Shown in pieces: positions 25,442 through 37,050 of a DNA stretch of 64,000 nt. The notes under the pieces are model-generated. The model saw nothing but the letters and a program-made list of their open reading frames with translations. It did no database searches and was not told the DNA's origin. Position 1 is the first letter of the stretch. Each line of letters starts with the position of its first letter. The position numbers and the translations under genes were made by a program. The stretch comes from Blastomyces gilchristii SLH14081 (Eukaryota; Ascomycota; Eurotiomycetes; Onygenales; Ajellomycetaceae): the NCBI RefSeq assembly GCF_000003855.2, contig NW_003101667.1, forward strand, positions 221,012-285,011, in the 5' to 3' direction.

Positions 25442-25773
25442 TGTGGCGGGCTGCACCTGATCAATCATATAGACTATTCCATTACACTTCACAGATTTCA
25501 ACCACTTCATTCTCAATTGCTGATTCAACATTCTCGAAACACATACACTTCAATTCTCAGCCATTCTTAATCACCGATCCTCAGCCGCTATGAACATATA
25601 TAGAATCTTCCGCTCTGAAGCTCCACTGTGTACACCATCACATACACGTATAAATATTCACTTCAATCACTGATTCTCACACTTTCTCTTTCTTTTCCTT
25701 CTCTAACATTTTTCTCTTTGTTAAATAAGACCTATCAATATAATACCGATCTATTCGGCGTAGTCCCCTTACA
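25442..25773 (+). repeat. 3' LTR of chromovirus B
   Basis: 332 bp, the same length as the 5' LTR. By eye it differs mainly by transitions, mostly at CpG and CpC sites of the other LTR. It is followed at once by the gaaag duplication (25,774-25,778). Confidence 0.92.
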
Positions 25774-26944
25774 GAAAGCTTTCAAACTTATTAAAATAAA
25801 ATCTTATAAAAGAGAAAATAGTTTGAAAGAGATATGAATATTCTCTGATAGTCAAGCTGCTTTAAAAAGACTTAGAAATAGTCAGATTCATAATGATCAA
25901 ATGAATCTTGAACTGATTTTCAACTCTGTTTTAAAAATTCAAAAGAGAAGAATATCAAAACTGATAATTTATCTGCACTGAGTTCCTGCTTATATAAATA
26001 TTCATGACATGACAATGAGTTGACTGATTCAGCTGCAAAAAAGTGTTCAGAATTAAGCACATCTATTCAAAAAACAGTATTCTGATCTTTCATAAAGAGA
26101 AAGATAAAAGAATCTTGTTTAAATAAGTGAAATGAAAGCTGGCAGAAACAAAAGAAGAGCATACATTATTTAAGATTTGAGACAAAATCAAAGTGAAAAT
26201 CTTGTTCAATTAAATGTAAAAAGAAAATATTCTCATCTATAATTCAGCTGAAACTAGAACATGATTATTTCAAATTCTCTATACAAAGATTTGATGATAG
26301 ATTTGATTCACCAGAGTGCTCATTCTGCAATGTAAATGAAAATCCTGAGTATATGATAATGCATTGTGCATTATACAATAGTCTCAGAGTCAGATTGAAG
26401 AAGAAGTATAATTTAAATCAATTAAATATGAGGTTCTTATTCTCAACTGAGACAGAAATTAAATACTTAATAGACTTTCTATCAGAAACTCAAGCAGCTA
26501 CAAGAAAATGATTGAATTCAGAAGTATCTAAATATGAAGAGGTGAAAATTGATTAGATATAGTCTGTTAAAACAGCTATACACTATCTTTTAATAATTTT
26601 ATTTTGTTATAGTCTCTCTTTACTGTACTTGTTCCTTCCTGTTCTTTTCTATCTATCTATTTAATATGTCTATCTTTAAGACTATGTTCTCTTTTCCTTT
26701 GTCGTGATATTTTCAAATGGCTTCAAAGTATCAGAAGGTGTTGAAATACTGCAATTTGTAAACAGTTTTTATATTCTGAGCTGGAATTTTCTGATTTTGC
26801 ATATCTGAAATTAGTAAATGTATAATAGTTGACTGTATAGATATAGGAAAAACCCTGAGAACTAAAAGTTCTCAGGTAGATATCATAGTCTCTGACTGCA
26901 TACATCTATAATTGAAGAATAATAATAATAATAATAATAATAAT
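25774..26944 (+). mobile_element. Tad1-like LINE, copy B, second segment
   Basis: This resumes LINE B RNase H after chromovirus B (aaagctttcaaac) and continues through the C-terminal Cys/His motif (CSFCNVNENPEYMIMHC) to a TAG stop at about 26,566. The 3' untranslated region with the conserved stem-loop (26,854-26,876) and an (AAT)n tail end at 26,944. The sequence after the tail belongs to a different chromovirus family, so LINE B was inserted into, or recombined with, that element. Confidence 0.88.
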
Positions 26945-28600
26945 ATCTCTACTGCAGCTTGAATTCAGAAGTTGAAGAAGAAAGAATCTGATTTAAACTT
27001 AAGAGACAGACTTTGAGCAGGGCAGTGCTGCTAAGAAATCAAGTCACTGATAACTAGAAGAATGTGAACTTCTACTGCTAAATAATTCAGTCTTCATTTC
27101 TTGTAGCAGAGCAGTATGTCAGAAGTTATTGAGAATTTATTATAATAATTCTCATACTGAGCACTTCAGATTAGAGAAGACTGAAGAGCTTCTAAAATAT
27201 AAATATGTTTAAGACAAGCTCTGAGCAGATGTCAAAGAGTATGTTAAGACTTACAATATCTGTTAAAGAATAAAGATCTCATAGTATAAGTAATACAGTG
27301 AGTTGATATCACTGTCTATTTCAAAGATCTTATAGTAGAATCTATTAATGAATTTCATAGTTAATCTGCTGAAGTTGATAAGAGTCAAAGAATATGACTT
27401 GATTTTAATCATTATTGATCACTTTATAAAGATAGCTAAATATATCTCTATTTATAAAAAGATTAAAGTCTCTGAATTGACTGATCTCTTTTTAGATTTT
27501 ATCATTTGTAATCACAGTGCTCTGAAATTGTTGATAATAGATTAAGAATCTCTCTTCATCAGCAAATACTGATCAGCTTTTTACTATTATCTTATAATAA
27601 GATGTCTTCTCAGTACTGCATTTCATTCATAGACAGATGATCAGACTGAATATCAGAATCAGACATTAGAATAGTATCTTTAAGTCTTCTATTTATATTA
27701 TCAGAATGATTGACTTAAACATCTTTTGACTACTGAATTCATATATAACAATACAAAGAATGTAATCTTAAAAGTATCTTCTTTCTATACTTATTATGAA
27801 AATAATTCTTCATTACTCAGTGATATTGTGAATGATATTTCAAAGAGAGAGATAGACAGTCAGAATGTCAAACAGGTATAGAGAACAGAGTACTTCTCAG
27901 TATCAGAAGTAAAAGCAAGATTGAAACTTTTGAATAAAATTTATAAGAAGATGATGAAAAGCATCTGCTGCACTCAGAAGTAGTAGATAGAATACTATAA
28001 TTAAAAATATCTTTCAATGAAGTTCTTGATAGAGAATTAAGTACTACTTTCAGTAAAGAATATCAAGACAATGAGACTGTGTAAGAAGCTCAGTAAGTAG
28101 TGACTAGAATCTTTCTCAGTAATAAGAGTGATAAGTAAGTAGATATATAAGTTGAAATTAATCTCAGAATTGAAATCAATTCATTCTATTTTTCACATTT
28201 TCTATTTAAAGCTCTATAAGCAATGTTCTGAGACAGAGCTGTCTTAACTGAATAACATTGAGATTAAGAGTGATACTGAATATCTTATGAAGAAAATATT
28301 AAATAAGTAAACATATTACAGCAAGCTTTAATATCTTGTTAAATAAGAAGATTATTCATTATCAGAGAATTTATGAGAATCACTTGAGCATTTGAAAAAT
28401 GCTGAGAAAGAGATTATAAACTATGAGACAGCTAGTAGAGACTGCTCTATTACACATCAGAGATGTTAAATAAGAAATACTGCTTAAGACTTCTTCTTTT
28501 TCTCAAAGAGTTTTTTAGAGATAATCTTGTGATAATGAGTCAGTGTCTTATGAACTCTGTAGCACTCTTCTTTTATTTTCTCTCAAAGAATTTTTTAGAA
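26945..28600 (+). mobile_element. Second Ty3/gypsy chromovirus family, 3' pol fragment
   Basis: Decayed coding sequence different from the chromovirus at 19,975. It has an integrase HHCC zinc-binding region at about 27,150-27,270 (SHTEHFRLEKTEELL...TYNIC), then the integrase core at 27,348-27,680 (MNFIVNLLK, then a second Asp region and FHS.TDDQTEYQNQTLE with the catalytic Glu). A C-terminal chromodomain follows at about 28,268-28,440 (YSKL.YLVK, SLEHLKNAE). The 5' half is missing because LINE B's tail abuts it. No LTR was recognised. Nonsense transitions are frequent. Confidence 0.8.
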
Positions 28601-28752
28601 GTTTAATAAGACTATACAAGTGTAAAATTCCTGAAGCAGTTAGAGAAAAGAGATATTTAAAACTAATAAAATTAATATTATTAACTCACAGACTGCTGCT
28701 ATTCTAATAAAGCGGCAGCTTACAGAAAAAGTAAAAAGAAGAATTTCAAGAC
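28601..28752. other. Degraded sequence, no recognisable gene
   Basis: AT-rich sequence after the chromodomain of the second chromovirus. It is probably the 3' untranslated part of that element. No ORF, LTR boundary or RNA gene is seen. Confidence 0.4.
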
Positions 28753-28942
28753 CTACTCATTAATAATTATATTCTCATTAAACTCATTCTTCATCATTGA
28801 AGTCTTCAGTACTGATATCTTTATCTGCTGTGAAGTTAGCACTGCATCTACTCATTAATAATTATATTCTCATTAAACTCATTCTTCATCATTGAAGTCT
28901 TCAGTACTGATATCTTTATCTGCTGTGAAGTTAGCACTGCAG
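28753..28942 (+). repeat. 95-bp direct tandem duplication
   Basis: Units 28,753-28,847 and 28,848-28,942 start ctactcattaataattat and end gttagcactgca. By eye they differ only at the last base. Such identity inside heavily mutated DNA suggests a duplication later than the mutation, or an assembly artefact. Confidence 0.93.
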
Positions 28943-29391
28943 CACTGCAGAAGAGTATGAGAAATACATGAAGTATTAACTTATTAATTTACAAAGCATC
29001 TCAGTCATCTACTTCAATTGAAGTGAGATTCTCTTCAATCAGTGATTAATCTCTATGACACTTTCAATAATGATATCAGCTGATCTCTTCTTAAGATCAG
29101 TCATTCTGAGATGCTTTTTTATCTCAGAGATTCACACTTTTATCTTCTTTTACAGATAAGTAAGAGGAATCTTCTCAGTCTTGATAGAATTCATCAACAC
29201 TTAAAGCTCTGAGATTCTTACTCTGTACTGCTTGAGTATCTGAGCTTCTTATCAGAACTAATATGATATCTTCTTATAGAGTAGTTAATACTTACAGAGA
29301 GATAAGAGTCATTGTTACAGATACAATAGAAATAATGAGAGTAAGAGAAGAGATAGATATATAAAATCCTCTCTTTCTTCAGCTGCTTAGC
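28943..29391. other. Degraded repeat sequence, unrecognised
   Basis: AT-rich, CpG-poor sequence with no long frame. It is continuous with 37,051 onward once LINE C is removed, because the 13-bp LINE C duplication lies at its right end (29,392-29,404). It is therefore the left flank of an older, unrecognised element. Confidence 0.4.
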
Positions 29392-29404
29392 ACAGTACAG
29401 GCAT
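29392..29404 (+). repeat. LINE C target-site duplication (left)
   Basis: acagtacaggcat, repeated exactly at 37,038-37,050 after the (AAT)n tail. Confidence 0.92.
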
Positions 29405-29432
29405 CATCAGATAGAGATCACTATCAGATCTC

Positions 29433-30060
29433 AACCGCTCCACCACGAACTCGCTCGATTTTTCGAATAAGAACCCGCCGATAGATCCATCGAAAAGCCC
29501 TCGATCATACGAGCATTTTGACCCCATCGCCGACCGCATACCCCGTGTGGTGGTGGAGTTATCCAGCCAAATGTGAACCGGACGTTGTTCGAAGCTCCTG
29601 TGTGGGACTATCCCCTGTTCTCCCCTACCACACCACAACCCCGGGCCAGAGTGTCATACAAATTGTAAGGTGAAGTGACCTAGCCATATACACCAATCTT
29701 CTCGATTTTGGAAGATCCCTGACCTGTAGTTGTGGAGATATCCGAGGAGCGACCTCCGCGAAAACCCTGTCCATCTTTGATGTTCCAAAACACCATCGCC
29801 AAGTCTCACCCTTGTACCGCCCTTCCCAATCTGGCCCATCCCCAGCAGAAAAATACAAAAAGATACCTCGGTGATAATATCAAGTACATAATCAATGGAC
29901 TCTTCTGAAGTGCAACCTCCACGGTCCGCTGCCAGTGTATCTAGACTTCAACACCAAGTCTCACCCCTGTACTACCCCTCTCAATCTGGCCCATCCCCAG
30001 CAGAATGATACAAAAAGATACCTTGATAACAGCATTCAATACATAATCAGTGAACAATGA
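29433..30060 (+). promoter_or_regulatory. LINE C leader: GC-rich block plus two monomers
   Basis: Positions 29,433-29,750 form a CpG-containing block nearly identical to 364-680 of copy A. Two related units of about 163 bp follow, with cctcc landmarks at about 29,753 and 29,916. Each holds a caatctggcccatccccagc motif and ends near acataatca. It is a likely promoter/5' untranslated region by analogy with other LINEs. It also contains minus-strand frames of 60-83 codons that are probably fortuitous. Confidence 0.6.
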
Positions 30061-31059
30061 GTCAATAGCACATCAACAACTATAAAATCAGTATATCTCA
30101 AGATCTGACTGAGCCTTTGATCCCTGCACAGTGAGATATATTAAATCTAGTTTTAATATCTCAATATTCAATAGATTCTGCAAGAGATTGAGAACAGCAA
30201 CACTAGATTTCTATTGAATTTGAGAATTAACTCTATATTGATATAATCATTGACAAAGTCTTCTATTTTGAGATATAAATAACCAGTTCCTCTACATCCC
30301 GCTGGCAATATTTATATTATTATATAGAAACAGACTTATATTCTCTATAATATCAAGACTCTGAAGAGGGAAAGTCTTGATAGAAGGTATACAGTAGTAC
30401 ATATCTTAGCAGTTTCTATCTCATTCTTCTGCAGCAGTTAATGCAAAAAAAAGATCTTAGAAATAGTTTTTTACTTCTCTTGAAAAAGTAAGATGTTTTT
30501 CTCTGGGTTTTACATAATATTCTTACAAAGAATTAAAAACAGAGTTATTTTCTGTCATAATTTCATATTCTTTTAAGTAAGAATTACTTTTTCAGTGGCT
30601 GAAGAGCTTTCATTAATACTTAATTCTTTTTTACACTCTTTATTAACTGATTTGAGTTGCACACTTGTTGTGTGAGGAGAATTGAATGATTTAGAATAAA
30701 ATTGAATAGTTTTAATCAATTTCTCTGCAAAAAATTGATTTATTTTTTGTCAGTTTTTCTCTCAAAAACTGTCATATTATCTGATTTATTATCAATTGAT
30801 ATCATACTTTTTCTCACTGTATCTCAAGAAAGAGATTGTAAAGATTTTATTGATTTATCTTAAAAATCAATTTTAGTTTATTAGATTCTCTTCAAAAATC
30901 TAACCTAGTTACTGAACTAGTGTGAAAAAAATCAGGTGTTTTATATACAAAAGTCTTTTATTCTTCTTTTGAAACAGTCTGATCAACTTTTCAATTGAAA
31001 ACAGACTTAGAAATATCTCAATTGAAACAGTCTGATCAACTTTTCATTGAGTGAAAACA

Positions 31060-32484
31060 ATGAGTTCAAAAATACACTCAGTTAATGTGAAAAAAGATGC
31101 TTTCTCAAATGCTATTTCTGAGATTGAAATTCTGAAGAGAAGAAAGAAAGAAGAAATAGAGAAACAACAAGTTCTTGAAATACAGAAACTTGAAAAAGTA
31201 AGCAAGATTCTTGAAAAGCAGTGTCTGAGTGAGATGAATGAAGAAGTTCTGTTAATTCTTCATGCTCAGGCTAGACAACTACAGAAGATGATCAAGTTCA
31301 AACTTGAAATCTCAAACACAGTTCAAAAAACCTTGAAAATTCCTAGTACAATCACTGACTCTTCATCTTACTCTTCTTCTTTCTTTCTTTCTACTTCTTC
31401 TTCTTCTTTGAATTAGAAGAAAACATATGCTCAAGCAGCTGAATCTGCTGTCTCTAAACCTGCTATCTTAAAACCAGCTCAAAATCCTGAGAAAACTGAG
31501 AAGAATACTGCTCATGCCTCTATTCATAGAAAAGTGGAAAAGAAAATACAAAAAGAGAAAAACTTTCAAATCTTCAGAAATAGAAGACTTATTCTCAAAG
31601 TCTCAAATCAGGACATTCTGCAAAGAAACAAGCTAAACTCAAATCTCATTTTCAGAATCAGAAATGAAATTAATCAGCAGTTCTTTTCTCAGTTGATGAC
31701 TGATATTGAAGTTCAAAAACCAGTTATAGCTTCAATTGAGTTATCATTCTTTGAAAACTTCATCATACTGACTACAATGCCTGAATTCAGTGCTGAATTC
31801 CTTATTCAGAATGAGAATCTCTGAAAGTCAGCAGTAGAATCTTTGCTAAACACAACAATTCTATCTGAAAGAGATGAAAAGTGAGACAAATTCATTCTTC
31901 ATAATATTTCAGTTGAAATTTTTGACTGTGAAGAAGGAATGCTACTTCTCAAAAATGAATTAAAAGAATACAACTCCATTCAACTGAGAAAGAAGTCTGT
32001 ATGACTAAATTCAATTGAGTTCAGACAAAGCAGGAGAAATGTCTCTGTTCTAGTATATACAAAAACACTTGAACAGTCAAAGATCTCTGAAGTAAGAGTA
32101 GCAGGTTTGAAAATGAGAGTTCATGAATACAAAGACTTGAGAATGAATCTCAAAGCTCAAACACAGTGTTCAAACTGTCAAAGATATGGACACTTTGCAA
32201 TCTCATGTTTTAGAGACTCAAAATATGCATTCTGTGCCAGAGATCATAAAACTAGTGAGCATAAATGTGAAACATGCTCAAAAAGAGGTGAAATTTGTCA
32301 ACATACTCTGCTTAAGTGCTCTAATTGCAAAGAAAAACATGCATCTAGCTTAAAAGAATGTATGTTTGCTTCTAGAACTCAAAAGAACTGGAGAAAAGAT
32401 GAAGCTCAAAGTCAATCTAGAACTGAAGAGAAGAGTGAAGTCAGTAAACTCACAACTGCAAGCTTAAAAAGAAGAAACTCTTAA
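31060..32484 (+). pseudogene. LINE C ORF1 (zinc-knuckle RNA-binding protein)
   Basis: 475 codons in one frame with four internal stops, each explained by one transition (for example K-stop-D at about 31,882, where TGG became TGA). It starts MSSKIHSVNVKKDAF after the second 53-bp repeat. Residues 1-90 are a Lys/Glu-rich predicted coiled coil. A Ser-rich linker follows, and zinc knuckles lie near the C-terminus: CSNCQRYGHFAISC, CAFCARDHKTSEHKC and CSNCKEKHASSLKEC. LINE ORF1 proteins bind element RNA. The start at 31,060 is chosen because it is the first ATG after the leader repeats and is conserved in copy A (4,400). Confidence 0.88.
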
Positions 32485-32687
32485 TTATCTAAGTCTTCAA
32501 ACTTCAATTCTTCAGTGAAATGTAAACAGAATTTGAATCCTTAAACTCCTGTTAAGATTAGAGAATTGAGAAATGACTCTGATGATAAACTAGATATAAT
32601 GTAAGCAGTTAAGATTCCTACTTTTCAGAACAGTTATAATCTACTATCTGATGATAGTGATTAGATTCTTCTCTACTCTCTTTTAGT

Positions 32688-35600
32688 ATGAATATACAAC
32701 AAAAACAACAAAAAAAGTTTAAAAACTCTTCAAAAATCACATTTATTCAAAATAATGTGAATAGAAACTCAAATTGCATTTATTCTTGTCTTCAGATTGC
32801 ATTTGAACAGAAAGTTGATTTTATACTGCTTCAGAAGCTGAATTTTGATGCTGAGCAAAAATATGTCATTTCTCATTCAAGCTACTACTGCTTTTTATCT
32901 CAAAAGTCTGAGATAAAGTCAAGAGTAGTGATCTATGAACCCAAGAGATCAAGATATTAATTTAATCTAAGATTTGATATCATGTCTGACCCTGATATTC
33001 TGGTGAGTGATATTATAGATAAAGAAAATGAGTTTGATACTATACAGCTCATAAATATCTATAATGAAAAGTCATTGAAGAAAAATAATAATATCTGGAC
33101 AATTGATAGAGGATTTCTGAACATAACTTCATCAAGAAACTCTATAATTGCAGGAGATTTCAATGCACATCATTTCTAGTGAAATTCAGAATGTAAGAGA
33201 GCAGTGAGAGCTGATAATCTGATTGAATAAACCTTTGAGCATTTAATAGATTTGGTTAATAAGTCTGATCAACAAACATTCTTTAGAAAAGACATGAAAC
33301 AGAAGTCTATTATAGATCTAACATTCATGTCACAAAATCTAATGAAAAGAAGACTTGTAAACTGGTTTATTGATTCAAATGAGACATCAGAATCAGATCA
33401 TGAGATTATTCAATTTGATATTGAACTGAGTGAAAAACAAATGAGTGAAAATCCTCTTCTCTCTAATCAGTATAACTTTGAAAAAGCTGATTGAAAAGCA
33501 GTTGAAGAAAGTATAAAACTGTTAAAATCTGAAAGACAGAATGAGCTATATTGGAATTCTGATCAAGATATCTCAAATGAAATGCTTGAGAATAGAGTGA
33601 AGCTTATTACATCTATTATTCTAACAAGTGTTAGAGATAATATTTCAAAAAGAAAATCTTCTGAGTATTCAAAACCTTGATGAAATGAGAATATCTCATC
33701 TAAAAGAAAAGAATTAGCTACTGCTAGAAGAGATTGAAAGAATGATGTAATATCTGATGAAGAGTTCAAAGCTATCAGAAATGAATATTTTTCAGATATT
33801 AAAAGAGCTAAAACAGACTGCTGAAATAAATTTCTTGAAGAAGCACAAGAAAAGAAAGTTTTTAAAGCTTTTAACTATACTAAAACAAGAAGTGTAGCAA
33901 AACTTTCAGCTCTAGAATATGAGTTTCAGAATGAATCATATACAGCAAACTCTTTTAAGGAAAAATGTTAAGCTTTCATGAGAATTCTCTTTCAGAACTC
34001 ACCAGATTCAGATTCAGATTCAGAGGAAGAGAATATATCACTTCTCAACTATATTGATGAAAATGACTGGGAATGGCCTGATCTTACATAAGATGAATTA
34101 GAGTCAGCTATCTTCTCAAGTTCTGTTAAAACTGCTGCAGGTCCTGATTCAATTAATCACTTGATTATTCAAAATACATATTCCTACTTAAAGAATGAGT
34201 ATTTTGAGCTCTTTTTCAATCTCTTGAAAAATGGATATCATTCTGAATGCTGGAGAGAAGTCACTGAAGTGATTCTTGCAAAACCTAATAGAAAAACTTC
34301 AATTCCTAAGTCATATAGAGTAATATCTCTATTGAACTGTCTAGAAAAGGTTTTAGAAAAGATAATAGCTACTCAACTATCTTTTATAAGCTCTATAGAT
34401 GATTCTCTTTTATTCAGTGAATAAATGAGAGATAGAAAACAGTGTTCTGCAATTGACACTGTTCTCTCAGTTATTCATGATATTCAAATAGCAAAGCATG
34501 AGAGTCTGGTCTCAACTGCAGTTTTTATTAATATAAAAGAAGCATTTGATCATGTTTCAAAGTCAAAGTTAATTCAGACATTGAAGATATTAAAACTGCC
34601 ACTTTCTCTAATAAAATGAGTTAACTGTTTTATGTCTAAAAGAATTATACAACTCTTCTTTGATGGAATAAAACAAGACAAGACTGAGATAAAAATAGGA
34701 GTATCACAGAGGTCTTCAATCTCACTCATTTTATTTGCAATATACACTGTATATCTATTCAAAAATAGAAATATGAGAATAGTGCAATCTCTGAGTTATG
34801 TGAATGATATTGATCTAGTCTACAGCTCAAAAACTATCAAAGAGAATTTGAAAGTAATTGAAGAAGCTGCAAAGAAAATCTTTGTTAGAGCAGATATCAA
34901 TCAAATTCAATTTGATATAGATAAAACTGAGTTAATTCATTTCTTTTCTAGATTCAATGAGAAAGAACTATCTCTAACTCTTTTAAATAGAGAGATTAAA
35001 CCCAGTGTAAATGTCAAATGATTAGAAGTATGATTAAACTCCAAGTTGAATTTTAAATATCACATTCAACAGAGAACTGTCAAGGCAGAAAGACTATTGA
35101 ACAACATAATCAGACTATCAAATACAGAGAGAGATCTATCCTTTCAGGCTATGAGACAGTTATATATAGCCTGTATTACATCAGTAGCTGATTATGAAGT
35201 TCAAGTTTAGTGAAATAATCAAGAGAATTTCACTGAACTCTTTCAAAGTCTGTAAAACAGAGCCTTGAGAAGAATTCTGAAAGCATTCAAATCATCTTCT
35301 ATTAAAGCAATGAAAATTGAAGCTTTAATTCCTCCTCCTGCTATTAGATTTGAAAAGGCCTGTATGAACTATGCTCTGAGAGTTGTAAAGATGAGCTCAA
35401 ATCATATAATCAGAGAAAGAGTCTCTTCTTCATTTTCATCAATTAACTCTGGAAATGAACTGGATTGAAATAGATTTCTTGATTGAAATGAAAATAATTC
35501 TTCAAAGAAAATGCCTTCTCAACTGTACAGACTATGCTCTCTGATTAAAAATCAATTTTCTTCTTTAAATGTTGAAAAAGTTGATCATGAGAAGTTATCT

Positions 35601-36650
35601 CTCTGAAGAAAAAAGCTTGAATCTCTTATAGACTTACAAATAAGTGAACTATCAAAAGAGAAAGAATATGAACAGCATTTGAACAGAACTTCTACAATCA
35701 ATATAAAAGACTCTATTCTGATTTATTCAGATGACTCAAAAAATGAGAACTTGAATAGATTAGGCGCAGGCATTGCTTATACTGAAGATAATATTAATTT
35801 TATCTCAGATTTCTGGAATCTAGGCTCTGAATGTGAAGTCTTTGATGCTGAACTATTTGCAATAGTGAAAGCTTTCAAACTCATTGAAATAAAATCTCAT
35901 AAAAGAGAAAATTGTTTGAAAGAGATATAAATATTCTCTGATAGTCAAGCTGCTTTAAAAAGACTTAGAAATAGTCAGATTCATAATGATCAAATGAATC
36001 TTGAACTGATCTTAAACTCTGTTTTAAAAATTCAAAAGAGAAGAATATCAAAGCTGAGAATTCATCTACACTGAGTTCCTGCTCATATGAATATTCATGA
36101 CAATGAATTGGCTGATTCAGCTGCAAAGAAGGGTGCAGAATTAAGCAGATCTATTCAAAGAATTGTGTCCTGGTCTTTTATAAAGAGAAAAATAAAAGAA
36201 TCTTGTTTAGACAAGTGAAATGAAAGCTGGCAGAAACAAAAGAAGAGTATACATTATTCAAGATTTGAAATAAAACCCAAGTGGAAATCTTGTTCAATTA
36301 AATGTAAAAAGAAAATATTCTCATCTATAATACAGCTGAAACTAGGACATGGCTATTTCAAATCTTATATACAAAGATTTGATGATAGATTTGACTTAAT
36401 AGAATGCTCATTCTGCAATACAAATGAGAACCCTGAGTATATTATAATGCACTGTGCATTATACAATAGTCTCAGAGTCAGATTGAAAGAGAAGTATGAT
36501 CTAAATCAATTAAATATGAGATTCTTATTCTCAACTGAGACAGGAATTAAATACTTAATAGACTTTCTATCAGAAACTCAAGCAGCTATAAGAAAATGGC
36601 TAAATTCAGAATTATCTGAATATGAAGAGGAGGAAATTAATCAGATATAG
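32688..36650 (+). pseudogene. LINE C ORF2 (endonuclease, reverse transcriptase, RNase H)
   Basis: About 1,320 codons in a single frame with no detected frameshift, broken only by scattered nonsense codons. The APE-type endonuclease is at about 32,740-33,430 (FIQNNVNRN, IIAGDFNAHHF, SIIDLTFMS, SDHEIIQFDI). The reverse transcriptase is at about 34,130-34,950 (TAAGPDSINHLI; box YVND at 34,797-34,808, with the first Asp of YxDD changed to Asn). RNase H is at about 35,715-36,190 (ILIYSDDS, FDAELFAIVKAF, FSDSQAALKRL). A C-terminal Cys/His motif is at about 36,409-36,460 (CSFCNTNEN...IIMHC), and the stop is TAG. The Asp-to-Asn change alone would abolish polymerase activity. Confidence 0.9.
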
Positions 36651-36958
36651 TCTGTTAAAACAGCTATACACTCTCTTTTAATAATTTGTTTTGTTATAGT
36701 CTCTCTTTACTTTATCTTTTTCTGTATCTTTTTCTTTCAATTTCTTTCTATCTATCTATTTAATGTGTCTATCTTTGAGACTGTGTTCTTTCTCTCTTTT
36801 CTTTTGTCATGATATTGTCAAATGGTTTCAAAGTATTAAAAGATGTTAAAACACTGCAATTTGTAAACAGTTTTTGTATTCTGAGCTGGAATTTTCTGAT
36901 TTTGCATATCTGAAATTGATGAATGTACAATAGTTAACTTTACAGACATAGAAAAAAC

Positions 36959-36980
36959 CCTGAGAACTAAAGTTCTCAGG
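36959..36980 (+). repeat. 3' stem-loop of LINE C
   Basis: cctgagaact paired with agttctcagg with almost no loop. It is the counterpart of the hairpins in copies A, B and D, and the tail follows about 60 bp later. Confidence 0.7.
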
Positions 36981-37050
36981 TAGATGTCATAGTCTCTGAC
37001 TGCATACATCTATAATTGAAGAATAATAATAATAATAACAGTACAGGCAT

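Larger units (their letters stand above)
19975..25773 (+). mobile_element. Ty3/gypsy chromovirus, copy B, full length
   Basis: A 5,799-bp LTR retrotransposon with 332-bp LTRs (19,975-20,306 and 25,442-25,773), 5-bp duplication gaaag, and a purine-rich tract (aaagagaggggct) just before the 3' LTR. The interior holds gag, protease, reverse transcriptase, RNase H, integrase and a C-terminal chromodomain in the Ty3/gypsy order, all decayed. The LTRs keep many CpGs on the 5' side and lose them on the 3' side. This is a longer-LTR subfamily of the element at 40,540. Confidence 0.93.
29405..37037 (+). mobile_element. Tad1-like LINE, copy C, full length
   Basis: A 7.6-kb LINE flanked by a 13-bp exact duplication. 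It has a GC-rich leader with two monomers, two 53-bp repeats, ORF1, ORF2, the 3' stem-loop and an (AAT)n tail. It is the least decayed copy: each ORF stays in one reading frame from start to end and is broken only by nonsense transitions. The presence of endonuclease, reverse transcriptase and RNase H in ORF2 and zinc knuckles in ORF1 places it in the I/Tad group of fungal LINEs. It serves as the reference for copies A, B and D. Confidence 0.92.

Noticed and set aside
28753..28942. CRISPR-like or satellite array
   Set aside because: Only two adjacent units with no spacer, in a fungal nuclear setting; a simple tandem duplication.
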